A stretch of DNA of 62,401 bases from a bacterium (GTDB lineage Bacteria; Patescibacteriota; Gracilibacteria; JAUYGZ01). The DNA is taken from NCBI GenBank assembly GCA_030690415.1, contig JAUYGZ010000026.1:1-62401 (forward strand), read 5' to 3'. Of the stretch, positions 7,674 through 17,099 are shown piece by piece; position 1 is the stretch's first letter, and every line of letters begins with the position of its first letter. The translations under genes and the position numbers were made by a program. Under the pieces are notes generated by a model, which saw only the letters and a list, made by a program, of their open reading frames with translations, did not search any database and was not told the origin of the DNA.

Positions 7674-9401
7674 TCAAAGTGCTTTGATCATATAAGTACC
7701 AGCTAAAACATACCCAAATTTCCGGTAATACTCCCGTGTCCCTATCCCCGCGATCACCGCTATTTTCTGATACCCACTCTCGAACGCCATCCGCTCAGCC
7801 TCTCGCATGAGTTTCCCGCCCCATCCCTGGTGCTGCTTCTGGAGCACCCCTTCATTCTTCATCTTCTCCTTCGCCTCATTTCCCTCCCCCACCGCAATCT
7901 GCCTCCCATACACGTGAACCTCACGAATCAAAGCGGCTCCTTTCAGTTCATCAAAAAAAGTCCTCCCCGAAAACCGCAAGCGCAACAAAGCAATCAGCTT
8001 ATCCTGCTTCACATCTTCATAACTCAAAAACAGCTCCCTGCCACCACTTGCCTCATATTCTCGAACGATTAACTGCACATCAGTCGGATCAAAATCTTCT
8101 CCCTTAATTTCACGAGCCCGAATATCCCGGCACGGCGTCCCCTCTTTTTCCAACCATTGCTCCAAAATCTGACGAATGTTTGAAATTTTCGTCCCCGCTT
8201 CAATATCACCAGCCGGAATATCCCGCGCTACACGGTCTATCCGACACCACTCGGGAACCGATTTCATATTCTCGAGCAACACCTCTTCAAGCGTTTCGTC
8301 ATCATAAGGCTGATAAAGACCTTTCCGATAGCGAACTGAAAGCGATGTCCGGGGAATCACCACGCAGGGGTAAATTTTCAGATAATCCGGCTGATAATCG
8401 GAACCTTCGAAGAGCTCCCCAATCATTCGCTTATCAAGTTCAACGGTGGAACCTTCAAGGTTCGGCATCATGTGGTAGCTGATCTTGAAACCAGCATCCT
8501 TCAGCAACCGTGTCGCATCCCGAACCGCCTGCAGACCATGCCCTCGCCGCGTCAACTCCTGAACCCGATCATCCGTCGTCTGTACCCCGATCTCCACCTT
8601 CGTCACGCCAAGCCTGCGCAAACGAATCACCTCCGCTTCATCGATCCAATCCGGCCGCGTTTCGATGTTGATCCCGATACAGCGAACTGCAGCCGTTTCA
8701 TTTCCTCGAACAACATCTTCAAACTTCATGCTCCCTCCTCCTATACTTTTCACCATCAGAGTATTCACCTCATCGGATCCGTATCGACTCACAATAGTAT
8801 TTCGGGAACTCCAAACTGCGAACTCCGAACTCCGAACTATCCTATATTCATTCATCGCCTGCAAGCACCGCTTCACAAACCAGGTCTGATAAGTCTTCGG
8901 ATATGAGCTCCAGGTTCCACCAAGAATCCGAAGCTCAACCTTAGACACCTGATGTCCTGTCATCTCGAGCGCTTTGAGCCGAACAAACACCTGTGAATAG
9001 GGATCAAACCGTTGTCGAAACCCTCGCTGCGCTGCCGGCTGGCTCGGCAAATAGCTCTTTGGCATCCGTACATCCGTCGGACAATAGGTACATTTCCCCG
9101 GACAAGGAAAAGGCTTGGTCAAGACCGTCACCGGTGCCACCCCGCTCATCGTCCGTACTTTTCGTTTTTGAATAAAACCCAGAAGCTCTTCATTCGGCTC
9201 CATTTTCCCCTCCTTCAGCAGATCCTCATAGGCCTTCACAAAGTAAAGATTGTGAAAAATCCGACCTTCATGTCGCTTGATGATTCGATTTCGAAACTTC
9301 TGAAAATCAGAGCGATCTCGAAAATTCCTCCCGACAGCCTCCAATACAATGGTCCGCGCCAGGGTCTGGTGATCCTCCAGATTGATCTTCGAAAAGTCCA
9401 T
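7674..9401 (-). CDS. Elp3-like radical SAM / GNAT acetyltransferase
   Basis: 575 residues from ATG 9401. The N-terminal half is a radical SAM domain with CPGKCTYCPTD as the cluster motif. The C-terminal ~100 residues are a GNAT fold ending in GIGTREYYRKFGYVLAGTYM. Elp3 homologues modify the wobble uridine of tRNA (cm5U type) using acetyl-CoA and SAM. Bacterial and archaeal members act without the other Elongator subunits. An in-frame tract at 8804-8838, encoding RSSEFAVWSSRN, belongs to the same CCGAACT repeat family as in aroC and cca, and lies between conserved radical SAM blocks. Confidence 0.92.
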   Translation of the reverse strand: MDFSKINLEDHQTLARTIVLEAVGRNFRDRSDFQKFRNRIIKRHEGRIFHNLYFVKAYEDLLKEGKMEPNEELLGFIQKRKVRTMSGVAPVTVLTKPFPCPGKCTYCPTDVRMPKSYLPSQPAAQRGFRQRFDPYSQVFVRLKALEMTGHQVSKVELRILGGTWSSYPKTYQTWFVKRCLQAMNEYRIVRSSEFAVWSSRNTIVSRYGSDEVNTLMVKSIGGGSMKFEDVVRGNETAAVRCIGINIETRPDWIDEAEVIRLRRLGVTKVEIGVQTTDDRVQELTRRGHGLQAVRDATRLLKDAGFKISYHMMPNLEGSTVELDKRMIGELFEGSDYQPDYLKIYPCVVIPRTSLSVRYRKGLYQPYDDETLEEVLLENMKSVPEWCRIDRVARDIPAGDIEAGTKISNIRQILEQWLEKEGTPCRDIRAREIKGEDFDPTDVQLIVREYEASGGRELFLSYEDVKQDKLIALLRLRFSGRTFFDELKGAALIREVHVYGRQIAVGEGNEAKEKMKNEGVLQKQHQGWGGKLMREAERMAFESGYQKIAVIAGIGTREYYRKFGYVLAGTYMIKAL

Positions 9402-9483
9402 GAATAAGCCAAAAGACAGGAATGAGCTTATCACAGCTCAAAGAAGAAGCGAACCAAGCCAGAGAAAGCTCGTAAAAAATGTC

Positions 9484-9512
9484 TTGAAAATCGTATTACA
9501 AGAGTATATGAT
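9484..9512 (+). promoter_or_regulatory. Toxin-antitoxin promoter
   Basis: TTGAAA (9484-9489), a 17-bp spacer, then TATGAT (9507-9512). GTATTA near 9493 and TAATAC near 9520 form an inverted repeat around the -10 box, as expected for autorepression by a ribbon-helix-helix antitoxin. No ribosome binding site is visible before ATG 9540. Confidence 0.6.
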
Positions 9513-9539
9513 ATAAACATAATACATTATCAACACATC

Positions 9540-9782
9540 ATGGCCGCTTCATCCAAAACCAGAATATCCGCGTTCCTACCCGACCTCATCGTTACCACCA
9601 TGAAGCAAACCGCCGAATCAAAGGGCGTAACCCAAAGTGCCATTCTTCAGGAAGCAATGGAAATGTGGCTCAATAAAAGACTTGAAGAGGATGCGAAGGC
9701 ATTGGCAAAAATACCATTCGATGACCTTCCTTCAGAAGACGATTGGATCGCTATTCAGGCAGAAACTCTTAAAGGACTATGA
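9540..9782 (+). CDS. Ribbon-helix-helix antitoxin (MazE-like role)
   Basis: 80 residues. The N-terminal ~45 residues (KTRISAFLPDLIVTTMKQTAESKGVTQSAILQEAMEMWL) have the strand-helix-helix pattern of CopG/ribbon-helix-helix DNA-binding proteins. The acidic C-terminal part (IPFDDLPSEDDWIAIQAE) would bind and neutralise the toxin. The gene overlaps the toxin gene by 4 nt (ATGA). It likely represses the promoter at 9484-9512. Confidence 0.8.
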   Translation: MAASSKTRISAFLPDLIVTTMKQTAESKGVTQSAILQEAMEMWLNKRLEEDAKALAKIPFDDLPSEDDWIAIQAETLKGL

Positions 9783-10111
9783 TCAAACAAGGATCCATAT
9801 ATCTCACTGACCTCTCGCCAACAAAAGGACACGAACAATCTGAGTTTCGGCGCGTTTTGGTTGTTCAAAAGAATATTCTCAATCAGTTTCTCAGCACCGT
9901 CATTATCGCGCCATTGACGACAAATATGACAACTCAAGGAAAGTTGACAACCTATTTCCTTTCAAAAGAAAAAACAAAAATAGATAAGGATTCCGTTGCC
10001 CTTATTTATCAGATGAGAACGGTCGACAAAAACCGGCTAAAAAAACAAATAGGTCAAATCATGCCATCAGAAATAGAAGAAATTAAGAAAGTGATTCATG
10101 TATTATTCTGA
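9779..10111 (+). CDS. PemK/MazF-family toxin
   Basis: 110 residues. It begins IKQGSIYLTDLSPTKGHEQSEFRRVLVV, the MazF/PemK fold start, with the GHEQ..RRVLVVQ segment carrying the family's active-site Arg. Later blocks VIIAPLTTNM and DSVALIYQMRTVDKNRL also match (the Q-x-R-T-x-D-K-x-R-L signature). MazF proteins are sequence-specific mRNA endonucleases. The partner antitoxin lies immediately upstream with a 4-nt overlap. Confidence 0.92.
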   Translation: MIKQGSIYLTDLSPTKGHEQSEFRRVLVVQKNILNQFLSTVIIAPLTTNMTTQGKLTTYFLSKEKTKIDKDSVALIYQMRTVDKNRLKKQIGQIMPSEIEEIKKVIHVLF

Positions 10112-10148
10112 TCCGATAGCCCAAAAATAATCACTCACAACACCCTGG

Positions 10149-10196
10149 CTCGCCATCGGCTCCCCCTCGGCCATGAGCTCGAGGCCGAATGGCGAG
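10149..10196. repeat. Nested palindrome (REP-like)
   Basis: CTCGCCATCGGC (10149-10160) and GCCGAATGGCGAG (10184-10196) are inverted copies with one base bulged. The loop contains a second pair, CCTCG/CGAGG. Directly after it, at about 10205-10233, is a GGCTCGAG...AGTCGAAAGCT segment also found at the end of rpsQ. Confidence 0.65.
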
Positions 10197-10233
10197 GCCC
10201 TCGCTCAGGCTCGAGGAGAGCGGAGTCGAAAGC

Positions 10234-10828
10234 TCAAACCCCTCTTTGAGTTGCTTCAGAATCCTCACCTTCTTCGCTGTGATCCAATACGGAGGTTGGC
10301 ATATTCGATGCAGTAATCTCTTTGAGCACCTCATTAAGACGACCTCGAGTACCAACAGAAAGTCCTGCCAGAATATCAAGTTCTGCTCGCAGAGCCGCAA
10401 GACTGTAATGTCCTGACTCATAATTTTCCAAAAGTCTCGGCCGATCCTCTAAAGATAGCACAACCCCATCCCCAAGGGCATCCATGATCCTACGATCTTT
10501 CTCTTCAGCAGAAAGCCTTCTATCTTCGAGAAAAGGAAGAACAACAAGAGGGGGGAGTTCCAACAGCTCCCTGCTTATTATTAATGAGAGCACCAACCAC
10601 AACCTCTGGCGAATCCGATTCAAGATCAAATGCTGCTACACCACAACGAATCCCCGTTTCTTTTAAAACCCTCTCCAAAGAAGCCACAAGATGATCATAC
10701 CGCTGCTGCCAGGGAGCATCGAGAGTGTCATTGCGAAATGGCTCTTGAATTTTTTGAAAAGAGGGAAACCGACGAGTAGGCGAGCTAGCGACATCTTCTG
10801 GCCTGTTTGGCCTGTTTGCATTTTTCAT
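10234..10828 (-). pseudogene. Frameshifted hypothetical gene
   Basis: Two overlapping frames on the minus strand look like halves of one protein of about 200 residues. The first starts MKNANRPNRPEDVASSPTRR (ATG 10828) and stays protein-like to VVVGALI. The second continues with SRELLELPPLVVLPFLEDRR to the end at 10234. The switch lies near 10567-10580, within an A/T-rich run. The product is hydrophilic, mostly helical and unrecognised. It may be a true frameshift, a programmed one, or an assembly error. The 3' end abuts the palindromic repeat. Confidence 0.5.
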
Positions 10829-10859
10829 AACAATAAATTAAGGATACTCCACCATACGC

Positions 10860-11243
10860 CTATTCTTCCAACTCCGCAATAACAGATATCTCTATCGACA
10901 CTCCCTTTGGCAACCGGCTCACCTCCACCGTCTCACGAGCCGGCGGCTCGTCGGCAAAATAGGAACCATACACCTCATTCACCACCCCAAAATCATCCAT
11001 ATTCGTCAGATAGATAGTCACTTTCACCGCCTGATCAAGGGAAGATCCGGCTGCTTCAAGCACGGCCTGGAGGTTATCCATCACCCGATGCGTCTGCTCC
11101 TGGACACCTCCTGAAATCACCTCTTGCGTCACCGGATCGATCGCGATCTGGCCTGAACAAAAAACAAAACCCCCCGCCTTCACCGCCTGGCTATAAGGCC
11201 CAACGGCCTTTGGAGCCTGATCAGTAGAGATGATGGTCCTCAT
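10860..11243 (-). CDS. ridA: RidA/YjgF-family reactive imine deaminase
   Basis: 127 residues, full length. Family blocks are APKAVGPYSQAVKAGGFVFCSGQIAIDP at the N-terminus, QTHRVMDNLQAVLEAAGSSLDQAVKVTIYLTNMDDF in the middle and PPARETVEVSRLPKGVSIEI at the end, where the conserved Arg binds substrate carboxylate. RidA hydrolyses reactive enamine/imine intermediates from PLP enzymes. It is divergent from the glucan cluster and probably unrelated to it. Confidence 0.95.
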   Translation of the reverse strand: MRTIISTDQAPKAVGPYSQAVKAGGFVFCSGQIAIDPVTQEVISGGVQEQTHRVMDNLQAVLEAAGSSLDQAVKVTIYLTNMDDFGVVNEVYGSYFADEPPARETVEVSRLPKGVSIEISVIAELEE

Positions 11244-11323
11244 AAATTCAAATAATTACGTTTAGACTGTGGCCATGATAACCTAAAAACCTCATAATCT
11301 AAAAACCAGCAACCCTTGACCCC

Positions 11324-11351
11324 GTACAGACGCATAGCTATGCGTCTCTAC
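11324..11351. repeat. GTASAGAC palindrome copy
   Basis: 28-bp inverted repeat with arms GTACAGAC and GTCTCTAC around core GCATAGCTATGC. It ends 19 bp before the ROK kinase start. The identical 28-bp sequence occurs at 25022-25049. Confidence 0.85.
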
Positions 11352-11370
11352 CGCACGCCTCCCCTTCCCC

Positions 11371-12240
11371 ATGAATATCCTCGGCATCGACCTCGGCGCC
11401 ACCAAAATAGCCCTCGCCAAATACGACAGCAAAACCTGGCAGAAGATCTGCGAAACCCAAATTCCAACGGAAAACACGGTCGAGGAAGTCATCGACCAAC
11501 TCGCCAAACTCATCCATGAATACCGTGATGAAGAAACAGAAGCCATCGGCATCGGAGCCCCCGGCCCCACGATCAACGGCATCGTGGAACAATTCCCAAA
11601 TATTCCTGGAATAAAACATTTCAACCTAAAATCGATCCTGGAAAAAACACTTAAAAGCCCCTTCCACCTCCCCATCACCATCGAAAACGATGCCAACTGC
11701 TTCCTTATGGGAGCCTGGCAAAAAGGAAAATACTGCGACAACAACAATCTCATTGGCCTCACCCTGGGCACAGGAGTCGGGGGAGCAATCATCAGCGAGG
11801 GAAAACTGATCAGAGGAGAAAACGGAGCCGCGGGCGAATTCGGACACTTGCTCATCCGTGACAAACAAACCCTCGAAGAACTCATCTCCGGACCGGCGCT
11901 TGCTCGAAGATGGGAGGATCAATTCCACGAATCATCATCAGGAGAAGAAATTGTTGAGGCCGCCGAAAACGGAAATCAAAAAGCCATGAGATTCCTCGAA
12001 CACGTCGGGAAAGACCTGGGCATAGCCCTCGCCAATCTCATTCTCACCTTCAATCCCGAAGTCATCCTGATCGGTGGTTCTGCTGCGGAAGCCCTTCCTT
12101 TTTATCAAGACAGCATATCTGAAATCATAAGAAAAAATGATCAATTCACAGGGACTCAAATCCCCATCGTCCAGGCTAACGGAGAGGATTTTGCAACATT
12201 TGGATCAGCATGGCTAGCCGCAAATAATAATACGGCTTAA
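11371..12240 (+). CDS. ROK-family sugar kinase (probable glucokinase)
   Basis: 289 residues. N-terminal ATP-binding motif GIDLGATKIALA, sugar-binding/catalytic block ENDANCFLMGAW, a second phosphate motif LTLGTGVGGAII and GENGAAGEFGHLLI. The usual ROK zinc motif CxCGxxGCxE after GEFGHL is absent; RDKQTLEELISGPALARR stands there instead. It would phosphorylate glucose released by the downstream glucoamylase, which fits its place at the head of the glucan cluster. Glucose as substrate is an inference from context. Confidence 0.88.
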   Translation: MNILGIDLGATKIALAKYDSKTWQKICETQIPTENTVEEVIDQLAKLIHEYRDEETEAIGIGAPGPTINGIVEQFPNIPGIKHFNLKSILEKTLKSPFHLPITIENDANCFLMGAWQKGKYCDNNNLIGLTLGTGVGGAIISEGKLIRGENGAAGEFGHLLIRDKQTLEELISGPALARRWEDQFHESSSGEEIVEAAENGNQKAMRFLEHVGKDLGIALANLILTFNPEVILIGGSAAEALPFYQDSISEIIRKNDQFTGTQIPIVQANGEDFATFGSAWLAANNNTA

Positions 12241-12298
12241 AGAAAGCATGAAATCAATTATTTCCTCAGCCATAAGCCTAAAAAATAAGGTTTTTTTG

Positions 12299-12307
12299 TG
12301 ATATAAT
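12299..12307 (+). promoter_or_regulatory. Extended -10 promoter before the glycosyltransferase
   Basis: TGATATAAT, an extended -10 element with a perfect TATAAT at 12302-12307, lies 36 bp before the GTG start at 12344. No clear -35 is seen. Confidence 0.5.
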
Positions 12308-12343
12308 GAGAAGAATGAAACAAATATAAATAAACCAAAAAAC

Positions 12344-13624
12344 GTGAAAGTACTCATGTTTGGCTGGGAATTCCCCCCCTTCTCCTATGGAGGCCTGGGG
12401 ACAGCCTGTAGGGGCATCGTTGAGGGGCTTAGCCACCACGATGTTCACCTCACACTCGTCCTTCCCAAAGCCAACAACATCAGAACGGAAAAACTTCACA
12501 TCTCTGGAGCAGATGACCTTTTGAACGGAACCTCAAAAAAAATCATCAATAAGCTCAGGCTCATACACATCGATTCCAAGCTCAACCCTTACATGACTGC
12601 GGAAGCCTATTTGGAACAGCTCAATCCTCACCATCTTAACAATCTTAGCAGTCTTATCAGGACTAACAGTCCTCATCAGACTCCCTACGGAAAAAACCTC
12701 TTCGAAGAAATTAGTCGTTATGCCCAAAAAGCCGCGATCATCAGCAAAAATCATGAGCATGACATTATCCATATCCACGACTGGCTCACCATGCCGGCCG
12801 GCGTGATGGCAAAAAAAACCTCAGGAAAACCACTAATATCGCATATTCACGCCACAGAGTTTGATCGAACCGGAGACAACCCTCATCAGGAAGTCTACGA
12901 CATCGAACGTAAAGGTATGGAAGCTTCGGATCACATCATCGCGGTCAGCGAATTCACCAAGCAAAAAATCATCCAAAACTATGGTATCTCACCCGACAAA
13001 ATCACTGTCGTTCACAACGCCGTCCTAAAAGAAAAAGAGTACTTCAAACTCCAGCCACAAATCGAGAATCAAGATCCCGTCATCCTTTTTCTCGGCAGGA
13101 TGACTCTCCAGAAGGGCCCCGAGTACTTCCTTCACATGGCAAAACAGGTTTTGGAAAAAGAACCCAAGGCAAAATTTGTCATGGCGGGAGACGGCGACAT
13201 GATGCACCGCATGATCGAGCTTTCAACCGAGCTGAGAATAGCCAAAAATGTACTCTTCGCAGGGTACCTCAGCGGACCTGAAATCGACAAGGCCTACGCC
13301 AATGCCGATCTGTATATCATGCCATCCGTGTCCGAGCCCTTCGGAATCACTCCCCTTGAAGCCATCAAAAACGGAACCCCCGTGATGATTTCCAGGCAAT
13401 CAGGAGTAAGCGAAGTGATCCGAAATGCTCTTCGAGTCGATTTTTGGGACATTGAAGAAATGGCCAACAAAACACTTGCCGTCATCCACTATAAAAAACT
13501 AAGAGAATTTCTCATTCAGGAAAGCCAAAAAGACCTCGACCAACTCAGCTGGAAAAATCAAGCTGGACTCATCAGGGGCGTTTACCATCACGTCCAAAAG
13601 AATAGCCTTCAAGCTATTTCCTAA
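12344..13624 (+). CDS. GT4/GT5-type glycosyltransferase (glycogen synthase-like)
   Basis: 426 residues from GTG 12344. The N-terminus MFGWEFPPFSYGGLGTACRG is the nucleotide-sugar synthase start seen in glycogen/starch synthases and GT4 enzymes. The C-terminal Rossmann half has LFLGRMTLQKGPEYFL, KNVLFAGYLSG and the E-x7-E motif in SEPFGITPLEAIKNGTPV. It most likely extends or makes an alpha-glucan from ADP- or UDP-glucose. It is cytoplasmic. It sits between the ROK kinase and the GH57 gene, all on the same strand. Confidence 0.87.
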   Translation: MKVLMFGWEFPPFSYGGLGTACRGIVEGLSHHDVHLTLVLPKANNIRTEKLHISGADDLLNGTSKKIINKLRLIHIDSKLNPYMTAEAYLEQLNPHHLNNLSSLIRTNSPHQTPYGKNLFEEISRYAQKAAIISKNHEHDIIHIHDWLTMPAGVMAKKTSGKPLISHIHATEFDRTGDNPHQEVYDIERKGMEASDHIIAVSEFTKQKIIQNYGISPDKITVVHNAVLKEKEYFKLQPQIENQDPVILFLGRMTLQKGPEYFLHMAKQVLEKEPKAKFVMAGDGDMMHRMIELSTELRIAKNVLFAGYLSGPEIDKAYANADLYIMPSVSEPFGITPLEAIKNGTPVMISRQSGVSEVIRNALRVDFWDIEEMANKTLAVIHYKKLREFLIQESQKDLDQLSWKNQAGLIRGVYHHVQKNSLQAIS

Positions 13625-13672
13625 TTCCTAACAGTCCTTATCATCTTTATCGTCCTCATAGTCCTTCCCCTC

Positions 13673-14968
13673 ATGAAATCCCTCTGCTTCTACTTCCAGG
13701 TCCATCAGCCCTTCCGACTCGACCATTACAAAGTCCAGCAGATTGGTGAACACCACGAGTATTTTGACGACCTCAAAAACAAAGAAATTTTCCGAAAAGT
13801 CGCTGAGAAATGTTATCTCCCAACGAATGCTCTGCTTCTGAAGCTCTGTAAACAATACCCCGAATTCCGAGCCAGTTTCTCTCTCTCAGGAGTGTTCCTC
13901 GACCACTGTGAGCTCTGGGGAATGGACGTCCTTGATTCCTTCAAAGCACTGGCAAAAACCGACCAGATCGAATTCCTTTCAGAAACCGCCTACCACTCTC
14001 TTGCCGGCATATACTCAAAAAAAGAATTCGCGGACCAAATCACCAAACACCGGGAAATGATAAAAACACATTTCGGAATAGAACCCACTATCTTCCGGAA
14101 CACCGAACTGATCTACAGCAACGAAATCGCCGAATTTATCAGACAAATGGGATTCAAAGGCATCCTCGCGGAAGGAGCAGACCATATCCTCGACTGGCGT
14201 TCTCCAAATCATTTGTATCAGTCCCTCAGATGCGAACTTCAGAAAGAGATCAAATCCATCGCCAAAAAACACAATATCAACCAACAAAAAAAAGTTGGGA
14301 AACGAACCCGCCGCCTCACCCAGCGAGAACTCCCACTCCTCTTAAAAAATTACAAGCTCTCGGATGACATCGCGTTTCGCTTCAGCAATAAGGGCTGGAC
14401 AGAACACCCCCTCTCCTCAGAAAAATTTGGAGCCTGGATAGATGCCGCTGAAGGCGAAACGATCAACCTCTTCATGGACTATGAAACCTTCGGCGAACAC
14501 CAATGGGAGGACACCGGAATCTTCCAGTTTTTAGAGAATCTCCCAAAGGCTCTCAAAGAACGAAACATTGGATTCCGAACGCCCTCCGAAGTCATTGCCG
14601 AACTGAAACCCATTGCCGAAATAGACATGCACCTGCCAGTCTCCTGGGCCGATATGGAGCGAGACCTCTCCGCGTGGAACGGCAATAACATCCAGAAAGC
14701 TGCCCTCGAAACGATCTATGCCCTCGAACCCAAAATCGATCAACTGAAAAAACTCTCGACTCTCGACTCTCGACTCTTATCCACTCTCGATACCTGGCGC
14801 AAACTCCAAATCTCCGACCAATTTTATTACATGAGCACCAAACACTGGACCGATGGCGACGTGCACAAATACTTTTCCCCATTCGACTCACCCTACGACG
14901 CCTACATCTATTTCATGAACGCTCTCACCGACTTCGAGCAACAAATCGACTCTTCCCTAAAAAACTAA
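13673..14968 (+). CDS. GH57 glycoside hydrolase (alpha-amylase type)
   Basis: 431 residues. It starts LCFYFQVHQPFRLDHYK, the GH57 N-terminal block with the conserved HQP. The catalytic Glu is expected in FRNTELIYSNEI and the acid Asp in FMDYETFGEHQW. There is no signal peptide, so it probably acts on internal glucan. The tract LSTLDSRLLSTLDTW (DNA 14751-14790) is built from repeated CTCGACTCT units, another in-frame simple-repeat insertion. It could be an amylase or a branching/transferase enzyme. Confidence 0.9.
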   Translation: MKSLCFYFQVHQPFRLDHYKVQQIGEHHEYFDDLKNKEIFRKVAEKCYLPTNALLLKLCKQYPEFRASFSLSGVFLDHCELWGMDVLDSFKALAKTDQIEFLSETAYHSLAGIYSKKEFADQITKHREMIKTHFGIEPTIFRNTELIYSNEIAEFIRQMGFKGILAEGADHILDWRSPNHLYQSLRCELQKEIKSIAKKHNINQQKKVGKRTRRLTQRELPLLLKNYKLSDDIAFRFSNKGWTEHPLSSEKFGAWIDAAEGETINLFMDYETFGEHQWEDTGIFQFLENLPKALKERNIGFRTPSEVIAELKPIAEIDMHLPVSWADMERDLSAWNGNNIQKAALETIYALEPKIDQLKKLSTLDSRLLSTLDTWRKLQISDQFYYMSTKHWTDGDVHKYFSPFDSPYDAYIYFMNALTDFEQQIDSSLKN

Positions 14969-15010
14969 AACCCTACCTTCCTACTTTCCTACAACCTACT
15001 CCCTCTCCCC

Positions 15011-16996
15011 ATGCCTCGCGCTGCAAATCTCGGTAACGGCTCCCTCCTCGTCACCCTAGACGATCACGGCCTGATGAGAGACCTCTACTTTCCCTTCGTG
15101 GGGATGGAAGACCAAACCGCTTATCGTCACTTCCATCGAGTCGGCATCTATGACATCGAACAGCACGTCATGTCCTGGCTTCATGAAGCGGACTGGCAAA
15201 ACCATATCAGTTACGAAGGCGATTCACTGATCTGCCTCACCGAACTGAAGAATGAGAAACTGGGATTGACGGTAAAATTTAGAGATGGAGTGCACATGCA
15301 GGAAGACATCTTTATAAGAGAAATCGATATCATCAACCATTGGGATACAGAACGAACCATAAAAATCTTCTTTAATCAGGACATCTCCCTCTATGGAGAC
15401 AAATTCCAGGAAACAGCCCTTTTCGCTCCTGAAATCACCAACCCGCGCAAGAATGGAGCAATCATCCACTACCGCAAAAGACGATACTTCCTCTTCAACG
15501 GATACACCGACCGATACGGAGTGGAAGAATTTTCCATTGGAAAATCCAGCTATCAACAATTCGAAGGCACATGGAGAGACGCTGAAGACGGAAAGCTGGA
15601 CATGAATGCCATTGAACAAGGAGCCGTTGATTCCACTGTTGGGTTCACTCATGTTATGAAAGCTCAATCATCATCCCGACAGTACTACTGGATGTGCGCG
15701 GGAAAGACCCACCATGAAGTGGAAAATCTCAACACCATGGTCCTCATGAGCACCCCCTCACATCTTCTGAATACCACCCAGCAATACTGGATCAACTGGA
15801 GCAACCAAAAAGAAATCGGGTGTGTTCGCATCAACGAACGCATCACAACCCTGATGAAACGAAGTCTTCTCCTGATTCGAACTCAAATCGATCAGGGAGG
15901 CGCCATCATGGCGGCAAATGACTCCGATATCGTGGCCTTCAACAAAGACACCTATACCTATATGTGGCCACGAGATGGAGCACTCGTTGCCCACGGGCTG
16001 GACAGCGCAGGCTATCTGGAAGTCACCAGACGATTTTTTCGATTCTGCTCCGAGATCATCACCGAAGAGGGTTACTTCCTACACAAATACAATCCTGACG
16101 GCTCCGTAGGAAGCTCCTGGCATCCCTGGTACCGGGACGGAAAAGCCATTTTACCGATCCAGGAAGACGAAACAGCTCTCGTCATCTACGCCCTCAATCA
16201 CCATTACGAGCAGTTTCAGGACATTGAGTTTATCAGACCCATGTACCACGACTTCATCAAACCCACCTCGGAATTTCTGGAAAGCTTTATCTCCGAAAGC
16301 ACCGGACTACCTTCCCCCTCCTACGACCTCTGGGAAGAACACATGGGCATTCACACCTGGACAACTGCGTCTACTATCGCGGGCCTAAGAGCAGCCCATC
16401 GACTAGCCCTCCTCATGGGCCATGACGAGAAAGCGGATCGCTATCTCAAGCGGGTCAACAGTCTCACAGAGGCCCTGAAAAAACACCTCTGGAATGAGGA
16501 AAAACAATGCTTTTACAAGTTCCTAAAGGTCGACGAAAAAGGCGAAATCATAGCTCGAAGCGATATCGTAGACGCAAGCACCCTGGGAGTCTCCCTCTTC
16601 GGAGTTCTTCCATCAGATGACCCCATGATCATCAAAAACAATGAAACCGTCAAAAAACACCTTTGGGTTCAAAACGAAGTCGGAGGTATCGCTCGATTTG
16701 AAAATGACTGGTATCAGCGAACAGAATCCGCGCCGGGCATTCCCGGAAACCCATGGGTGATCACCACCCTCTGGTATGCCATGTGGGTCACCGACAAAGC
16801 CAAATGTCATGAGGATTTACAGGAAGCCCTGGACCTGATCAACTGGGTCGCTGACAAAGCCACCTCCACCGGCGTTCTCCCGGAACAATTCGACTTCCGG
16901 ACCGGAGCCCCCCTTTCCGTCTCTCCTCTCACCTGGAGTCACGCGACCTTCGTCGAGGCTGTTCTCAAGTACTGTCACAAACTTGAAGATGTATAG
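15011..16996 (+). CDS. GH15 glucoamylase-like glucan hydrolase
   Basis: 661 residues with the bacterial GH15 layout: an N-terminal beta-sandwich (about 1-270) and an (alpha/alpha)6 barrel. The catalytic acid is expected in YDLWEEHMGIHTWTTAST and the base in GVLPEQFDFRTGAPLSVSPL. The family block YTYMWPRDGALVAHGLD is clear. No signal peptide is seen. It should release glucose from alpha-glucan for the ROK kinase upstream. Spacing to GH57 is 42 bp, filled by a CTACCTTCCTACTTTCCTAC leader. Confidence 0.92.
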   Translation: MPRAANLGNGSLLVTLDDHGLMRDLYFPFVGMEDQTAYRHFHRVGIYDIEQHVMSWLHEADWQNHISYEGDSLICLTELKNEKLGLTVKFRDGVHMQEDIFIREIDIINHWDTERTIKIFFNQDISLYGDKFQETALFAPEITNPRKNGAIIHYRKRRYFLFNGYTDRYGVEEFSIGKSSYQQFEGTWRDAEDGKLDMNAIEQGAVDSTVGFTHVMKAQSSSRQYYWMCAGKTHHEVENLNTMVLMSTPSHLLNTTQQYWINWSNQKEIGCVRINERITTLMKRSLLLIRTQIDQGGAIMAANDSDIVAFNKDTYTYMWPRDGALVAHGLDSAGYLEVTRRFFRFCSEIITEEGYFLHKYNPDGSVGSSWHPWYRDGKAILPIQEDETALVIYALNHHYEQFQDIEFIRPMYHDFIKPTSEFLESFISESTGLPSPSYDLWEEHMGIHTWTTASTIAGLRAAHRLALLMGHDEKADRYLKRVNSLTEALKKHLWNEEKQCFYKFLKVDEKGEIIARSDIVDASTLGVSLFGVLPSDDPMIIKNNETVKKHLWVQNEVGGIARFENDWYQRTESAPGIPGNPWVITTLWYAMWVTDKAKCHEDLQEALDLINWVADKATSTGVLPEQFDFRTGAPLSVSPLTWSHATFVEAVLKYCHKLEDV

Positions 16997-17099
16997 GAAT
17001 CCCATGAAAAGTACTCTTTGCAAGTGAGACCAATACCCAAAAAACTCCAATTATGAGTAGAATAAGTCGAATACTTTTTTTATTCTTAATTGTTTTTTT

